From Actinospineispora eucalypti (GTDB lineage Bacteria; Actinomycetota; Actinomycetes; Mycobacteriales; Pseudonocardiaceae), in contig JACHMT010000001.1 of assembly GCA_014208095.1 (NCBI GenBank), positions 558,001-622,000 of the forward strand: a stretch of 64,000 nucleotides of DNA, in the 5' to 3' direction. The notes below the pieces were generated by a model. The model was given only the letters and a program-made list of their open reading frames with translations, was not told the origin of the DNA and ran no database searches. A program made the translations under genes and the position numbers. Positions 37,051-45,926 of this stretch are shown here, in pieces (the stretch's first letter is position 1; every line of letters starts with the position of its first letter).

Positions 37051-37058
37051 ACTAAGGC

Positions 37059-37070
37059 AATTAGCTAATT
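37059..37070. promoter_or_regulatory. ArsR operator palindrome
   Basis: AATTAGCTAATT, a perfect 12-bp palindrome 8 bp upstream of the regulator's GTG. It overlaps the minus-strand -10-like TAAAAT. A good autorepression site. Confidence 0.6.
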
Positions 37071-37076
37071 TTAGGC

Positions 37077-37540
37077 GGGTTGCGGTTTAAAGACTCAGCT
37101 TGGACGGCCCCGGTTGGGTTTCTTGCTGGCTCGGGTGCCGGCCGTGGCGGTTCGGGGGTTGGTTCACGGAGGGTGGCGGCCACTTTCGTCGAGAGCAAGC
37201 TCAGTCCGCTGGAGACCCGCCCGTGAAGCGGACTCACCTTGCTCTCGCCGTCCGGCGCTCCGCCGGCGCCCCACGCCGCCGTCCCACCTGCCCCACCCGT
37301 CACGTCGCGGTGACCCTGGGTGACCACCGGCGGGGCGGTCGGCGCGGGTCCGGCGCCGAGCGGTGGCGGGGTCGTCCGGATCCATGATCGAAAGGCGACT
37401 GGACTGCCACTCGGCGAAGCCGACCGCGACAACTCCGCCACCGCGGCCACGCAACGTGAACGAAACCGGCGGCGCCGGCACTCAAGCCCAAACGAAACCC
37501 ACCGCGGCCGTCCAAGCCGATCTTCAAACCCGCACCTACC
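37077..37540. mobile_element. ~460-bp gene-free element bounded by long imperfect inverted repeats
   Basis: The left end (about 37077-37185) and the right end (about 37437-37540) are imperfect inverted copies of about 100 bp. The best stretch is AGCTTGGACGGCCCCGG at left against CCGCGGCCGTCCAAGC at right, followed by GGGTTTC and GTGCCGGC in the same order. A second, nearly perfect 21-bp inverted repeat lies within (37190-37210/37227-37247). No convincing coding region is present. It fills the gap between the ArsR operator and dapA. A MITE-like element or a degenerate mobile fragment is the best guess. Confidence 0.5.
37190..37247. repeat. Internal 21-bp inverted repeat
   Basis: Arms at 37190-37210 and 37227-37247, starting CGAGAGCAAG and ending CTTGCTCTCG, with two mismatches and a 16-nt loop. 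Could be a terminator or the core of the surrounding element. Confidence 0.6.
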
Positions 37541-37552
37541 GGGAACTCGAAC

Positions 37553-38395
37553 TCAGAGCAGGTGCAAGTTCTCCAGCGCCTGCCGGATCACCGCCAGCTC
37601 GGACCCGTCGGCCTCGACCAGCGGCAACCGCAGTCCGCCGACGTTGTGCCCGAGCAGGTTCAGCGCCGCCTTCACGCCGATCGGGTTGGTGGTCACGAAC
37701 AGTGCGGCGAACAGCTCCTGGAGTGAGGAGTTGATCTCCGCGCGCTTTTCCGGTTCGTCGACCATGCGGCGCATCGCGTCGCCGGCGACGTGGCTGGACA
37801 CCAGGATGCCGCCGCAGCCGCCGATGTCCAGCACCGGCGCGAACAGGTCGTCGTTGCCGGCGTAGACGCCGAGGCCGTCAATGAGTGCAAGGTTGTCGTT
37901 GTTGGCCTGCTTGACGTAGTCCACCCGATCGATCTCCGCCAGCTGGGTCAACAGGGAGTTTGGCAGGTCGATGGCCGCCCGGGAGGGGATGTTGTAAAGG
38001 ATGACCGGCTTGTCGGTGGCGGCCGCGATCTCCCGGTAGTGCGCGGTGATCCCGCGCGCGTTCGGCTTGTTGTAGTACGGGGTGACGGACAGGATCCCGT
38101 CCACGCCGAACTCGGTGCACATCTCGGTCATCCGGCAGGCGTGTCGGGTGTTGTTGGAGCCGGTGCTGGCGATGACGGTGGTGCCAGCGGGACGGTTCTG
38201 GCAGGCCAGCTCCACCAGGCGCAGGTGCTCGGCGCTGTACAGGGTGGACGGCTCGCCGGTGGTCGCGCACACCACGAACCCGTCCGAGCCGTGCCCGGCC
38301 AGGTGCTGCATGAGGTCCACGAAGGCCTGTTCGTTCACGGCCCCTTCGGCGTCGAACGGGGTGACGATGGCGGTGAGTACGGCGCCCAGCGACAT
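37553..38395 (-). CDS. dapA: 4-Hydroxy-tetrahydrodipicolinate synthase-like protein (DapA family)
   Basis: 280 residues from the ATG at 38395 (an ATG at 38407 is an alternative). TIM-barrel aldolase motifs: TTGEPSTL near residue 45, GSNNTRHA, the Tyr of TPYYNKPN and the Schiff-base lysine in VDYVKQANNDN, then GGCGGILVSSHVAG. DapA condenses pyruvate and aspartate semialdehyde for lysine and diaminopimelate. The lysine context VKQAN is unlike the usual VKEA, so another aldolase role in the DapA superfamily remains possible. Confidence 0.82.
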   Translation of the reverse strand: MSLGAVLTAIVTPFDAEGAVNEQAFVDLMQHLAGHGSDGFVVCATTGEPSTLYSAEHLRLVELACQNRPAGTTVIASTGSNNTRHACRMTEMCTEFGVDGILSVTPYYNKPNARGITAHYREIAAATDKPVILYNIPSRAAIDLPNSLLTQLAEIDRVDYVKQANNDNLALIDGLGVYAGNDDLFAPVLDIGGCGGILVSSHVAGDAMRRMVDEPEKRAEINSSLQELFAALFVTTNPIGVKAALNLLGHNVGGLRLPLVEADGSELAVIRQALENLHLL

Positions 38396-38498
38396 GCCCC
38401 GCAGCATCTCGCATTCCGGCCGACGCGTCGAGCCGCTTAGTGCTCGCCAATCCACAGCAGATCACAAAAGAGTATATGCAAAATCGTTATATCGATCT

Positions 38499-38504
38499 TA
38501 TAAT
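38499..38504 (+). promoter_or_regulatory. Consensus -10 (TATAAT) of the proA-like gene
   Basis: TATAAT sits in an unusually A+T-rich stretch (38461-38505). The start codon follows after 3 nt (GTG 38508) or 9 nt (ATG 38514), so the mRNA is probably leaderless or nearly so. Confidence 0.55.
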
Positions 38505-38513
38505 GCGGTGACT

Positions 38514-39803
38514 ATGGGACCGCCCGGCTGGACACCTCGCCTGCAGGCGAAGGCGTACGGCGAGGTGCACGAGGCCGGGGAGCGGGCGCGGCAGGTCTCG
38601 GTGCAGCTGCGCGGGCTGGACCGGGCGGCGCGGGACAAGGCGCTGCTGGTGCTGGCCGACGCGCTGACCGGGCGGCGTGAGGAGATCCTCGAGGCGAACC
38701 GGGCGGATCTGGCGCGGGCGCCGGAGGACGAAAACCTCCTCCGCGAGCTCACCCTGGACGGCCGGCGCATCGACGACCTGGCCTACGAGATGCGCACGCT
38801 GGCCGCGCTGCCGGACCCGCTGGGCGAGGTGGTGCACGGCATGCGGCAGCGCTCCGGGCTGCGCCGGGCGCAGGTGCGCGCGCCGATCGGGGTGATCGCG
38901 GTTCTGCACGAGGGCATGCCGTGGGTGCTCCCGCACGCGGCCGGCATGCTGCTCAAGACCGGCAACGCGGTGCTGCTGCACGACGCCAAGGGGTTCGCGG
39001 CGGCCACCGACGAGGCGCTGGCGCGGATCATCCGGGACGCGTTGAACACCGGCGCGGTGCCGCCGGACGCGGTGCAACTGATCCCCAGCACGCACAAGGC
39101 GGCGGTGCGCTACCTGCTGGGCGCCGAGGAGCACGTGGACCTGGTCATCCCGTTGCTGCCCCGGGGCATACCGGCGCAGATGTTGCCCGAGGCGCGGGTG
39201 CCGATCCTGCGGCTGGGTCGCGGCGGCGGGCACATCTACGTGGACGCCGAGGCCGATGTCGAGCTGGCGCAACAGATCGTCTGCGACTCCAAGATCGGTT
39301 ACGCCTCGTTCCCGCACACCGCGACCACCGTGCTGGTGCACGCGGAAATCGCGCGGAAACTGGTGCCCGGGCTGCATCAGGCGCTGCTCGACAACGGGGT
39401 GGCCATCCACGCGGACGAACGGTTCGCCGCGCTGGCCCCCGGCTGCCCGCCGGCCACCGAGGACGACTGGCGCGCGGACGGCCCGTCCGCGGTGCTGGCC
39501 GCCGCCGTGGTGGACACCCTGGGCGACGCGCTGACGCACATCGACACCTACGGCACCGGCCACACCGAGACCGTGGTCACCGGTGATCCTGCGGTGGTCC
39601 GGCGGTTCACCACCCAGGTGGACGCGGCAACGATCACCGTGAACGCGCCGATCACGCTCACCGACCCGTCGAGCAACCCGCTGGACCCCGCGCTGGCCTA
39701 CTCCACGCAGCGATTACGCCCGAGGGGTCCGCTCGGCCTGCAGGAGCTGACCAGCACGAAGTGGCTGGTCTGGGCCTCGGGGCAAGGTTTCGACCTCGAT
39801 TGA
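38514..39803 (+). CDS. ProA-family aldehyde dehydrogenase homologue lacking the catalytic cysteine
   Basis: 429 residues, similar in length and order to glutamate-5-semialdehyde dehydrogenase. The N-terminal helix region, PLGxV, GVIxV, GNAVLL, HIYVD, the HTETVVT region and the C-terminal RGPLGLQELTSTKW all align. Key positions differ: the catalytic PSxCNxxETLLV of ProA is ASFPHTATTVLV here, YEARPNVT is HEGMPWVL, LIPRGG is LPRGIP, and GxCHIYVD is GGGHIYVD. Reductase activity is therefore unlikely. It may be a pseudoenzyme or carry out a different reaction. Start is 38514 (or GTG 38508). Confidence 0.8.
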   Translation: MGPPGWTPRLQAKAYGEVHEAGERARQVSVQLRGLDRAARDKALLVLADALTGRREEILEANRADLARAPEDENLLRELTLDGRRIDDLAYEMRTLAALPDPLGEVVHGMRQRSGLRRAQVRAPIGVIAVLHEGMPWVLPHAAGMLLKTGNAVLLHDAKGFAAATDEALARIIRDALNTGAVPPDAVQLIPSTHKAAVRYLLGAEEHVDLVIPLLPRGIPAQMLPEARVPILRLGRGGGHIYVDAEADVELAQQIVCDSKIGYASFPHTATTVLVHAEIARKLVPGLHQALLDNGVAIHADERFAALAPGCPPATEDDWRADGPSAVLAAAVVDTLGDALTHIDTYGTGHTETVVTGDPAVVRRFTTQVDAATITVNAPITLTDPSSNPLDPALAYSTQRLRPRGPLGLQELTSTKWLVWASGQGFDLD

Positions 39804-39853
39804 CTTAGCGCTCAGGGATAGCGTGATCAAAGTCAAAGTGGTACGAACCAGAG

Positions 39854-41299
39854 GTGCGGATAACCTCGGTTGTTGCCGGTGTGATAGGTGTGCTTCTAGT
39901 GGCGGGTTGTGGCTCCGCGCCCCCGCAAAACTCGGCGCCGCCACCCGGCGGAACCGCCCAGGTGGGCACCGACCGGCCCGCGTTCCGGTCGATCTACCAG
40001 GAGCTGGTGGAGACCAACACCACCGCCTCGGCCGGTGACTGCACCCTGGCCGCCCAGCGCATGGCCGACCGCCTCAAGAAGGCCGGCTACCCGGACGACC
40101 AGCTGAACGTCTACGTGCCGCCGGACCACCCCAAGGAAGGCGGCCTGATCGCCACCCTGCCCGGCACCGACCCGTCGCAGAAGGCGGTGCTGCTGCTGGC
40201 GCACATCGACGTGGTGGAGGCCAAAGCCGAGGACTGGGGCCGCGACCCGTTCAAGCTGGCCGAGGACGCCGAGTACTTCACCGCGCGGGGTTCCAACGAC
40301 GACAAGGCGATGGCCGCGATCTGGGTGGACAGCCTGGTCCGCTACCGAGTCGAGGGCTTCCAGCCCAAGCGCACCATCAAGGTGGCGCTGACCTGCGGCG
40401 AGGAGGGCAGCCACCAGCTGAACGGCGTGCAGTGGCTGCTGGCCAACCACCGGGACTGGGTGGACGCGGCGTTCGCGGTGAACGAGGGCGCGGACGGCGC
40501 GCTGGACGCCCAGAACAACCGGGTCTTCCTGGAGATCCAGGCCGGCGAGAAGGTGTACCAGGACTTCACCCTGCAGGTCACCGACCCGGGCGGGCACAGT
40601 TCCCAGCCCCGCCCGGAGAACGCCATCCAGACCCTGGCGGCCGCCCTCGGCCGGATCAGCATCAACGCCTTCCCGGTCGCGCTGAACGACGTCACCAAGG
40701 CCTACTTCGCCCAGCGGGCCGACCTCACCGGGGGCGACCTGGGCGCCGCGATGAAGGCGCTGGTGGCCAACCCGGGTGACGCGGCGGCGGCCGGCAAGCT
40801 GGCCACCGACCCGCTCTACAACGGCACCATGCGCACCACCTGCGTGGTCACCATGCTCAACGCCGGCCACGCCCCCAACGCGTTGCCGCAGCTGGCCAAG
40901 GCCAACGTGAACTGCCGGATCCTGCCCGGCACGCCCGGCCCCGAGATCCAGCAGGCGCTGGTGAACGCGATCAACGACCCGAGGGTGAACGTGTCGCCGG
41001 CCGAGCCGTTCGAGACCGCCGCCCCGTTGCCCACGCTGTCCGACGAGATCCTCGCGCCGGTGCGCGACGTCTCCGGGCGGCTGTGGCCGGGCGTCCCGCT
41101 GCTGCCCACGATGGCCCTCGGCGCCACCGACGGCCGGTTCCTGAACGCCGCCGGCATCCCCACGTACGGCCTGAGCGGCACCTTCTTCAAGCCCGGGGAC
41201 AACCACGACCACGGGCTGAACGAGCACATCTCGGTCCGCTCGCTCTACGAGGCGCGCGATTTCCTTTACGACGTGGTGAAGCGGTACGCCAATCCGTAG
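39854..41299 (+). CDS. M20-family metallopeptidase lipoprotein (copy 1)
   Basis: 481 residues from a GTG. Lipobox LLVAGC near residue 19, so membrane-anchored on the outside. M20 zinc residues: His in LLAHIDVVEA, Asp in RGSNDDKAM, the Glu pair in TCGEEGS and His near the C-terminus (DNHDHGLNE). The GGHSSQP segment belongs to the dimerisation domain. It would hydrolyse dipeptides or acylated amino acids at the cell surface. A close tandem paralogue follows 30 bp after its stop. Confidence 0.9.
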   Translation: MRITSVVAGVIGVLLVAGCGSAPPQNSAPPPGGTAQVGTDRPAFRSIYQELVETNTTASAGDCTLAAQRMADRLKKAGYPDDQLNVYVPPDHPKEGGLIATLPGTDPSQKAVLLLAHIDVVEAKAEDWGRDPFKLAEDAEYFTARGSNDDKAMAAIWVDSLVRYRVEGFQPKRTIKVALTCGEEGSHQLNGVQWLLANHRDWVDAAFAVNEGADGALDAQNNRVFLEIQAGEKVYQDFTLQVTDPGGHSSQPRPENAIQTLAAALGRISINAFPVALNDVTKAYFAQRADLTGGDLGAAMKALVANPGDAAAAGKLATDPLYNGTMRTTCVVTMLNAGHAPNALPQLAKANVNCRILPGTPGPEIQQALVNAINDPRVNVSPAEPFETAAPLPTLSDEILAPVRDVSGRLWPGVPLLPTMALGATDGRFLNAAGIPTYGLSGTFFKPGDNHDHGLNEHISVRSLYEARDFLYDVVKRYANP

Positions 41300-41329
41300 A
41301 AAACCGTTTTCGAGGGGGGCGGATCAAGG

Positions 41330-42760
41330 ATGATCCGATCGATGTCGACGGCGCTGCTGTGCGCCGGGGCAATGGTGCTGGCCGGGTGCGGATCTCCGCC
41401 GACGGCACCTTCCGGAGCACCGTCGGCGCCGGCGGCGCAGGACGACCGTGCGGCTTTCCACGACCTCTACCAGGAGCTGGTGGAGACCAACACCACCGCC
41501 TCGGCCGGTGACTGCACGCTGGCCGCCCAGCGGATGGCCGACCGGCTGAAGAAGGCCGGCTACCCGGACAACCAGCTGAACGTCTACGTGCCGCCGGACC
41601 ACCCCAAGGAAGGCGGCCTGATCGCCACCCTGCCCGGCACCGACCCGTCGCTCAAGGCGGTGCTGTTGCTGGCGCACATCGACGTGGTGGAGGCCAAGGC
41701 CGAGGACTGGGGCCGCGACCCGTTCAAGCTGATCGAGAAGGACGGCTACTACCAGGCCCGGGGCGCCAACGACGACAAGGCGATGGCCGCCGTGTTCACC
41801 GACAGCCTGATCCGCTACCGGGCCGAGGGCTTCCAGCCCAAGCGCACCATCAAGATGGCACTCACCTGCGGCGAGGAGGGCAGCTTCCCGCTGAACGGGG
41901 TGGAGTGGCTGCTACAGAACCACCGGGACTGGATCGACGCGGCGTTCGCGCTGAACGAGGGCGCGTACGGCAACCTGGACGCCCAGAACAACCGGGTGTC
42001 CCTGGACATCCAGGCCGGCGAGAAGGTGTACCAGGACTTCACCCTGAAGACCTCCGACCCGGGCGGGCACAGCTCCCAGCCGGGCGCCGGCAACGCGATC
42101 CAGTCGCTGGCCCGGATCGGCGCCTACACCTTCCCGGTGCGCCTGAACGAGGTGACCAAGGCCTACCTGGACAAACAGGGCGACCTGACGAAGGGTCCGG
42201 TCGGCCCGGCGATGAAGGCGGTCGCGGCCAACCCGGACGACGCGGCGGCCGCCGCCACGGTGGCCGGCACCTCGCCCGGCCTGAACGCCACGCTGCGCAC
42301 CACCTGCGTGGTCACCCAGATCCAGGGCGGGCACGCGCCGAACGCGCTGCCCCAGGCGGCCAGCGCCAACGTGAACTGCCGGATCCTGCCCGCCACCCCG
42401 GTGGCCGAGGTGCAGCAGACGCTGGCCGGCCTGGTCAACGACCCCAAGGTCACGCTGGAGGCCAAGCAGCCGCCGGCCGTGGTGTCCCCGGTTCCGGCGA
42501 TGTCCGAGGAGGTCCTGGCCCCGGCGCGCGAGGTTTCCGCCCGGATGTGGCCGAACGTGCCGCTGGTGCCGGCGATGTCGGTGGGCGCCACCGACGGCCG
42601 CTACCTGAACGCCGCCGGCATCCCCACCTACGGGTTGAGCGGCCGCTTCTTCAAGTCCGGCGACCACCACAACCACGGCCTGAACGAGCAGATCCCGATC
42701 AGCTCGCTCTACGAGTCCCGCGACTTCCTGCACGAGGTGGTGAAGCGCTACACCAGCTAG
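41330..42760 (+). CDS. M20-family metallopeptidase lipoprotein (copy 2)
   Basis: 476 residues with lipobox MVLAGC. From YQELVETNTTASAGDCTLAA onward it is nearly identical in long blocks to copy 1; the signal peptides and about 20 following residues differ. All zinc-ligand motifs are intact (AHIDVVEA, GANDDKAM, CGEEGS). A GGGGGG-type ribosome site precedes the ATG. The stop overlaps the end of convergent boxB by 4 bp. A recent tandem duplication is clear. Confidence 0.9.
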   Translation: MIRSMSTALLCAGAMVLAGCGSPPTAPSGAPSAPAAQDDRAAFHDLYQELVETNTTASAGDCTLAAQRMADRLKKAGYPDNQLNVYVPPDHPKEGGLIATLPGTDPSLKAVLLLAHIDVVEAKAEDWGRDPFKLIEKDGYYQARGANDDKAMAAVFTDSLIRYRAEGFQPKRTIKMALTCGEEGSFPLNGVEWLLQNHRDWIDAAFALNEGAYGNLDAQNNRVSLDIQAGEKVYQDFTLKTSDPGGHSSQPGAGNAIQSLARIGAYTFPVRLNEVTKAYLDKQGDLTKGPVGPAMKAVAANPDDAAAAATVAGTSPGLNATLRTTCVVTQIQGGHAPNALPQAASANVNCRILPATPVAEVQQTLAGLVNDPKVTLEAKQPPAVVSPVPAMSEEVLAPAREVSARMWPNVPLVPAMSVGATDGRYLNAAGIPTYGLSGRFFKSGDHHNHGLNEQIPISSLYESRDFLHEVVKRYTS

Positions 42761-44169
42761 GGCAGGTGCACGTACTCGTAGTCGATGGGCTTGTTGTTGA
42801 TTCCGGTGTTCGGCGGGCTGACCCAGCTGGCGATCTTGCCGGGCTCGTAGACCGGGCGCATCAGGCTGCGGACGTGCGCCTTGTCCGCCTCGGTGGGCAG
42901 CCAGGCGTCCCGCTTGGCGTTCCACGCGTCCGCGCCGACCAGGTCGCCGGCCGGGGTCACGTTGTGCCCGGCGAACTCGCCGACCTGCCGGTTGAAGCCG
43001 ACGTGCGGCAGGCTCAGGCGGCGGTCCATGCCGGCGCGTTCCAGGATGCGGTTCCAGCGCTTCATGCCGCTCTGGCAGTCCTTGACGTACTCGGAGCGCA
43101 GGTCGTGGTTCAGCGCGAGCAGGGCCGAGACCTCGTCGGTGGTGATCGCGCCGTCGCGGACCACGGCCACCTCGGCGGCGTCCTCGGTCAGCGTGTGGTC
43201 GTCGTCCCGGCGCTCCTCCTGCCAGCGGCCCTTGAGGCCGGCGGTGAAGTAGTTGGCCGCGTTGGTGGACCGCTCCGAGCCGAACAGGTCCAGCGACACC
43301 GAGTAGTGGAAGTTGATGTACTTCTGGATCACGTCCAGCGGGATCCCGCCGTGCGCCGCGATGTCCTCGGAGTCGTGCTCGCGCGTCAGCTCGGCGGTGC
43401 GGGCGACCACCCGGTCGACACCGGTGGTGCCGACGAACATGTGGTGCGCCTCTTCCTTGAGCATGAACTCGCAGGTCCGGGACAGCGGGTCGAACGCGGA
43501 CTCCTTCAGCGAACCGAGCTGGTACTTGCCGTCGCGGTCGGTGAAGTAGGTGAACATGAAGAAGGACAGCCAGTCCGGCGTCTCCTCGTTGAACGCGCCC
43601 AGCATGCGCGGCGAGTCCAGGTCACCGGAGTTGCGCTGCAGCAGGGCCTCGGCCTCCGTGCGGCCGGTGCGGCCGAAGTAGGCGTGCAGCAGGTAGACCA
43701 TCGCCCACAGGTGGCGGCCCTCCTCCACGTTCACCTGGAACAGGTTGCGCAAGTCATACAGCGACGGCGCGGTCTCGCCCAGGCGGCGCTGCTGCTCGAC
43801 GCTCGCCGGTTCGGTGTCGCCCTGGATGACGATCAGGCGCTGCAGGTCGGCGCGGTACTCGCCGGGGACCTGCTGCCAGACCGGCTCACCCCGCCGCTCG
43901 CCGAAGGCGATCCGCCGGTCGTGGTTGCGCTCGGCCAGGAAGACGCCCCAGCGGTACTCCTCCATGGCCACGTGCCCGAAGTGCGCCCAGCCCTCCCGGC
44001 CGACGTCCACCGCGGTGCGCAGGTACACGTCCTCGGTGGGCAGCGCCGGGCCCATGGTCTTCCACCAGTTGAGGAAGTTGGGCTGCCAGGACTCCAGTGC
44101 GCGCTGCAGCTTCCGGTCCCCGGCCAGGTCCACGTTGTTCGGGATCTTCTCGGAGTAGTCGATGCTCAT
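42757..44169 (-). CDS. boxB: Benzoyl-CoA 2,3-epoxidase subunit BoxB
   Basis: 470 residues from the ATG at 44169 (MSIDYSEKIPNNV). Sequence and length match BoxB, the di-iron monooxygenase that makes 2,3-epoxybenzoyl-CoA. Carboxylate and His residues of the helical core include EEGRHLWAMVYLL and LKEEAHHMFVG, consistent with ExxH iron ligands. Further upstream in-frame codons (to 44223) would run through the intercistronic hairpin, so are not used. BoxA, its reductase, is not in the window. It lies downstream of boxC on the same strand. Confidence 0.93.
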   Translation of the reverse strand: MSIDYSEKIPNNVDLAGDRKLQRALESWQPNFLNWWKTMGPALPTEDVYLRTAVDVGREGWAHFGHVAMEEYRWGVFLAERNHDRRIAFGERRGEPVWQQVPGEYRADLQRLIVIQGDTEPASVEQQRRLGETAPSLYDLRNLFQVNVEEGRHLWAMVYLLHAYFGRTGRTEAEALLQRNSGDLDSPRMLGAFNEETPDWLSFFMFTYFTDRDGKYQLGSLKESAFDPLSRTCEFMLKEEAHHMFVGTTGVDRVVARTAELTREHDSEDIAAHGGIPLDVIQKYINFHYSVSLDLFGSERSTNAANYFTAGLKGRWQEERRDDDHTLTEDAAEVAVVRDGAITTDEVSALLALNHDLRSEYVKDCQSGMKRWNRILERAGMDRRLSLPHVGFNRQVGEFAGHNVTPAGDLVGADAWNAKRDAWLPTEADKAHVRSLMRPVYEPGKIASWVSPPNTGINNKPIDYEYVHLP

Positions 44170-44186
44170 GATGTCCCTTCGGGACC

Positions 44187-44228
44187 CGTGAGTGGCGAGT
44201 GTCGCTATAGCGCTACTCGCCACTCACG
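44187..44228. promoter_or_regulatory. Intercistronic hairpin between boxC and boxB
   Basis: Perfect 14-bp arms CGTGAGTGGCGAGT (44187-44200) and ACTCGCCACTCACG (44215-44228) enclose an inner palindrome CGCTATAGCG (44203-44212). It starts 9 bp after the boxC stop. Between it and the boxB ATG the ribosome site sits in a second small hairpin (GTCCC-gaa-GGGAC). It may be an RNA-processing or attenuation structure. Confidence 0.7.
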
Positions 44229-44237
44229 AGCGTGGGG

Positions 44238-45926
44238 TCAGACTCGCTTGCGGTCGAATTCGGCGCGGCGGCCGGTGCCGTAGCGGCGTAGGGCGCCGTC
44301 CGGGCCGCTGGCGTTGGGGCGGACGAAGATCCAGTTCTGCCAGGCGGTGAGCCGGGAGTAGATGCGGCTCTCCATGGTCTCCGGGCCGACGAACCGGTGG
44401 TTGGCCTCCATCCCGGTCAACGCGTCCGGGGAGAGGCTGGCCCGTTCCTCCAGGGTGATCCGGATCTCGTCTTCCCAGTCGATGTCGTCCGGCGCGTCGG
44501 TGACCAGGCCCAGCTCCAGGGCGTCGGCGGCCAGCAGCCGGCGGCCGGTCTCCTGGCGGAGCTTGGCCAGGTAGTCCTCGTCGCCGTAGAACCGCGACTC
44601 CAGTCGGGACAGCCCGTTGGCCATCGGGAAGGCGCCGAAGTTGGACTCGGACAGCACGATCTGGGCCGGCTCGCCCTCCTCGTCGCCGTCCTCCATCAGG
44701 CCGTCCAGCATGTACTGGCGGTCGCAGGCCAGGGCCAGCTCGAGCAGCGCGCCGGCGAAGCAGGAGCCCGGCTCGATCAGCGCGATCAGGCTGCGGGAGG
44801 TCAGGTCCAGGCGCTTGAGAGTGCGCTTGAAGTAGTGCCGGATCTCGTTGACCAGCCAGTCGTCCCGGCTGTGCTCGGCGATCAGGCGCTCGAAGGCCAG
44901 CGCGTGGGCCACGTCGCCCTTGGTGCGGACCAGCCAGGTGCCCAGCTCCAGCTCGTTGGTGCGCAGCCAGAGGATCAGGTCGTCCAGCTCGCGGGTCATG
45001 GCCAGCGGCCAGAAGTCGGCGCCCAGCTCGTGCACCCGCTCGACGGTCTCCGGCAGGTCGCCGGTGGGGCCGTGCACGGTGATCTCCACCTGGCGCTGTG
45101 CCCGGTCCAGCCGGGCGTGCACGTGCCGGTAGCGGATCTCGTCCTCGGTCTGCTCCACCTCGAGCGGGGGCAGCGCGACGCCGCGCGCATCCTTGGGCCG
45201 GGTGGAACGGGCGACCGCCTCGGCGGCCCGCTCGGTGACCTTCTCGTCCCAGACCCGGTGCGGGAACACCGCGTCGACCAGCTTCCAGTCCACCGCCTGG
45301 GTGCCGCGCACGCCCTCGGACTTGGTGGCGAACACGTCGGCCCGGTCCTTGCGCACGCGGCGCTTGTCGGTCACCCGGGTGAGCCCGCCGGTGCCGGGCA
45401 GCACGCCCAGCAGCGGGATCTCGGGCAGCGCGACGGCGGACGAGTTGTCGTCGATCAGCAGGATCTCTTCACAGGCCAGGGCCATCTCGTAGCCGCCGCC
45501 GGCGGCGGTGCCGTTCAGCGCGGCGATCCAGGTCTGCCCGGAGTTCGCGCTGGCGTCCTCGATGGCGCACCGGGTCTCGTTGGTGAACTTGCAGAAGTTC
45601 ACCTTCCACGGATGGCTGGACTGGGCCAGCATCCGGATGTTCGCGCCGGCGCAGAAGTTACGGTCCTTGGCGCTGGTCAGCACGACCGCGCGCACCTCGG
45701 GGTGCTCGAAGCGCAGTCGCTGTGCGGCGTCGTAAAGCTCGATGTCCACGCCGAGGTCGTACGAGTTCATCTTGAGCTCGTAGCCCTCTACGAGGCCGCC
45801 GTCCTCGGCGACGTCCAGGCGCAGGTAGGCAACCCCGGTCTCGGCGCTGTGCTCGGTGTCGAGCCGCCAGTGCCGGTACTGCTCGGGCGCGGTGCGGAAA
45901 CTCACGCGTAGTGGGTTGGCGCTCAT
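44238..45926 (-). CDS. boxC: 2,3-Epoxybenzoyl-CoA dihydrolase (BoxC)
   Basis: 562 residues from the ATG at 45926. An enoyl-CoA hydratase/crotonase domain fused to a long C-terminal part is characteristic of BoxC (about 550 residues). The oxyanion-hole segments KDRNFCAGANI and NGTAAGGGYEMALAC are intact, as are EIPLLGVLPGTGG and LSESNFGAFPMANGLSRLESRF. It opens the ring of epoxybenzoyl-CoA to an aldehyde-CoA and formate. It is the first gene of the boxC-boxB unit; the promoter region lies in 45927-46017. Confidence 0.94.
   Translation of the reverse strand: MSANPLRVSFRTAPEQYRHWRLDTEHSAETGVAYLRLDVAEDGGLVEGYELKMNSYDLGVDIELYDAAQRLRFEHPEVRAVVLTSAKDRNFCAGANIRMLAQSSHPWKVNFCKFTNETRCAIEDASANSGQTWIAALNGTAAGGGYEMALACEEILLIDDNSSAVALPEIPLLGVLPGTGGLTRVTDKRRVRKDRADVFATKSEGVRGTQAVDWKLVDAVFPHRVWDEKVTERAAEAVARSTRPKDARGVALPPLEVEQTEDEIRYRHVHARLDRAQRQVEITVHGPTGDLPETVERVHELGADFWPLAMTRELDDLILWLRTNELELGTWLVRTKGDVAHALAFERLIAEHSRDDWLVNEIRHYFKRTLKRLDLTSRSLIALIEPGSCFAGALLELALACDRQYMLDGLMEDGDEEGEPAQIVLSESNFGAFPMANGLSRLESRFYGDEDYLAKLRQETGRRLLAADALELGLVTDAPDDIDWEDEIRITLEERASLSPDALTGMEANHRFVGPETMESRIYSRLTAWQNWIFVRPNASGPDGALRRYGTGRRAEFDRKRV

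Noticed and set aside
37061..37450. Possible 129-residue minus-strand protein in the ArsR-dapA gap
   Set aside because: Pro/Ala/Thr-rich without a start signal, and crossing the inverted-repeat element; looks like a shadow frame.
38514..39803. Straight annotation as proA
   Set aside because: The catalytic cysteine and substrate motifs are missing, so the symbol was not assigned.
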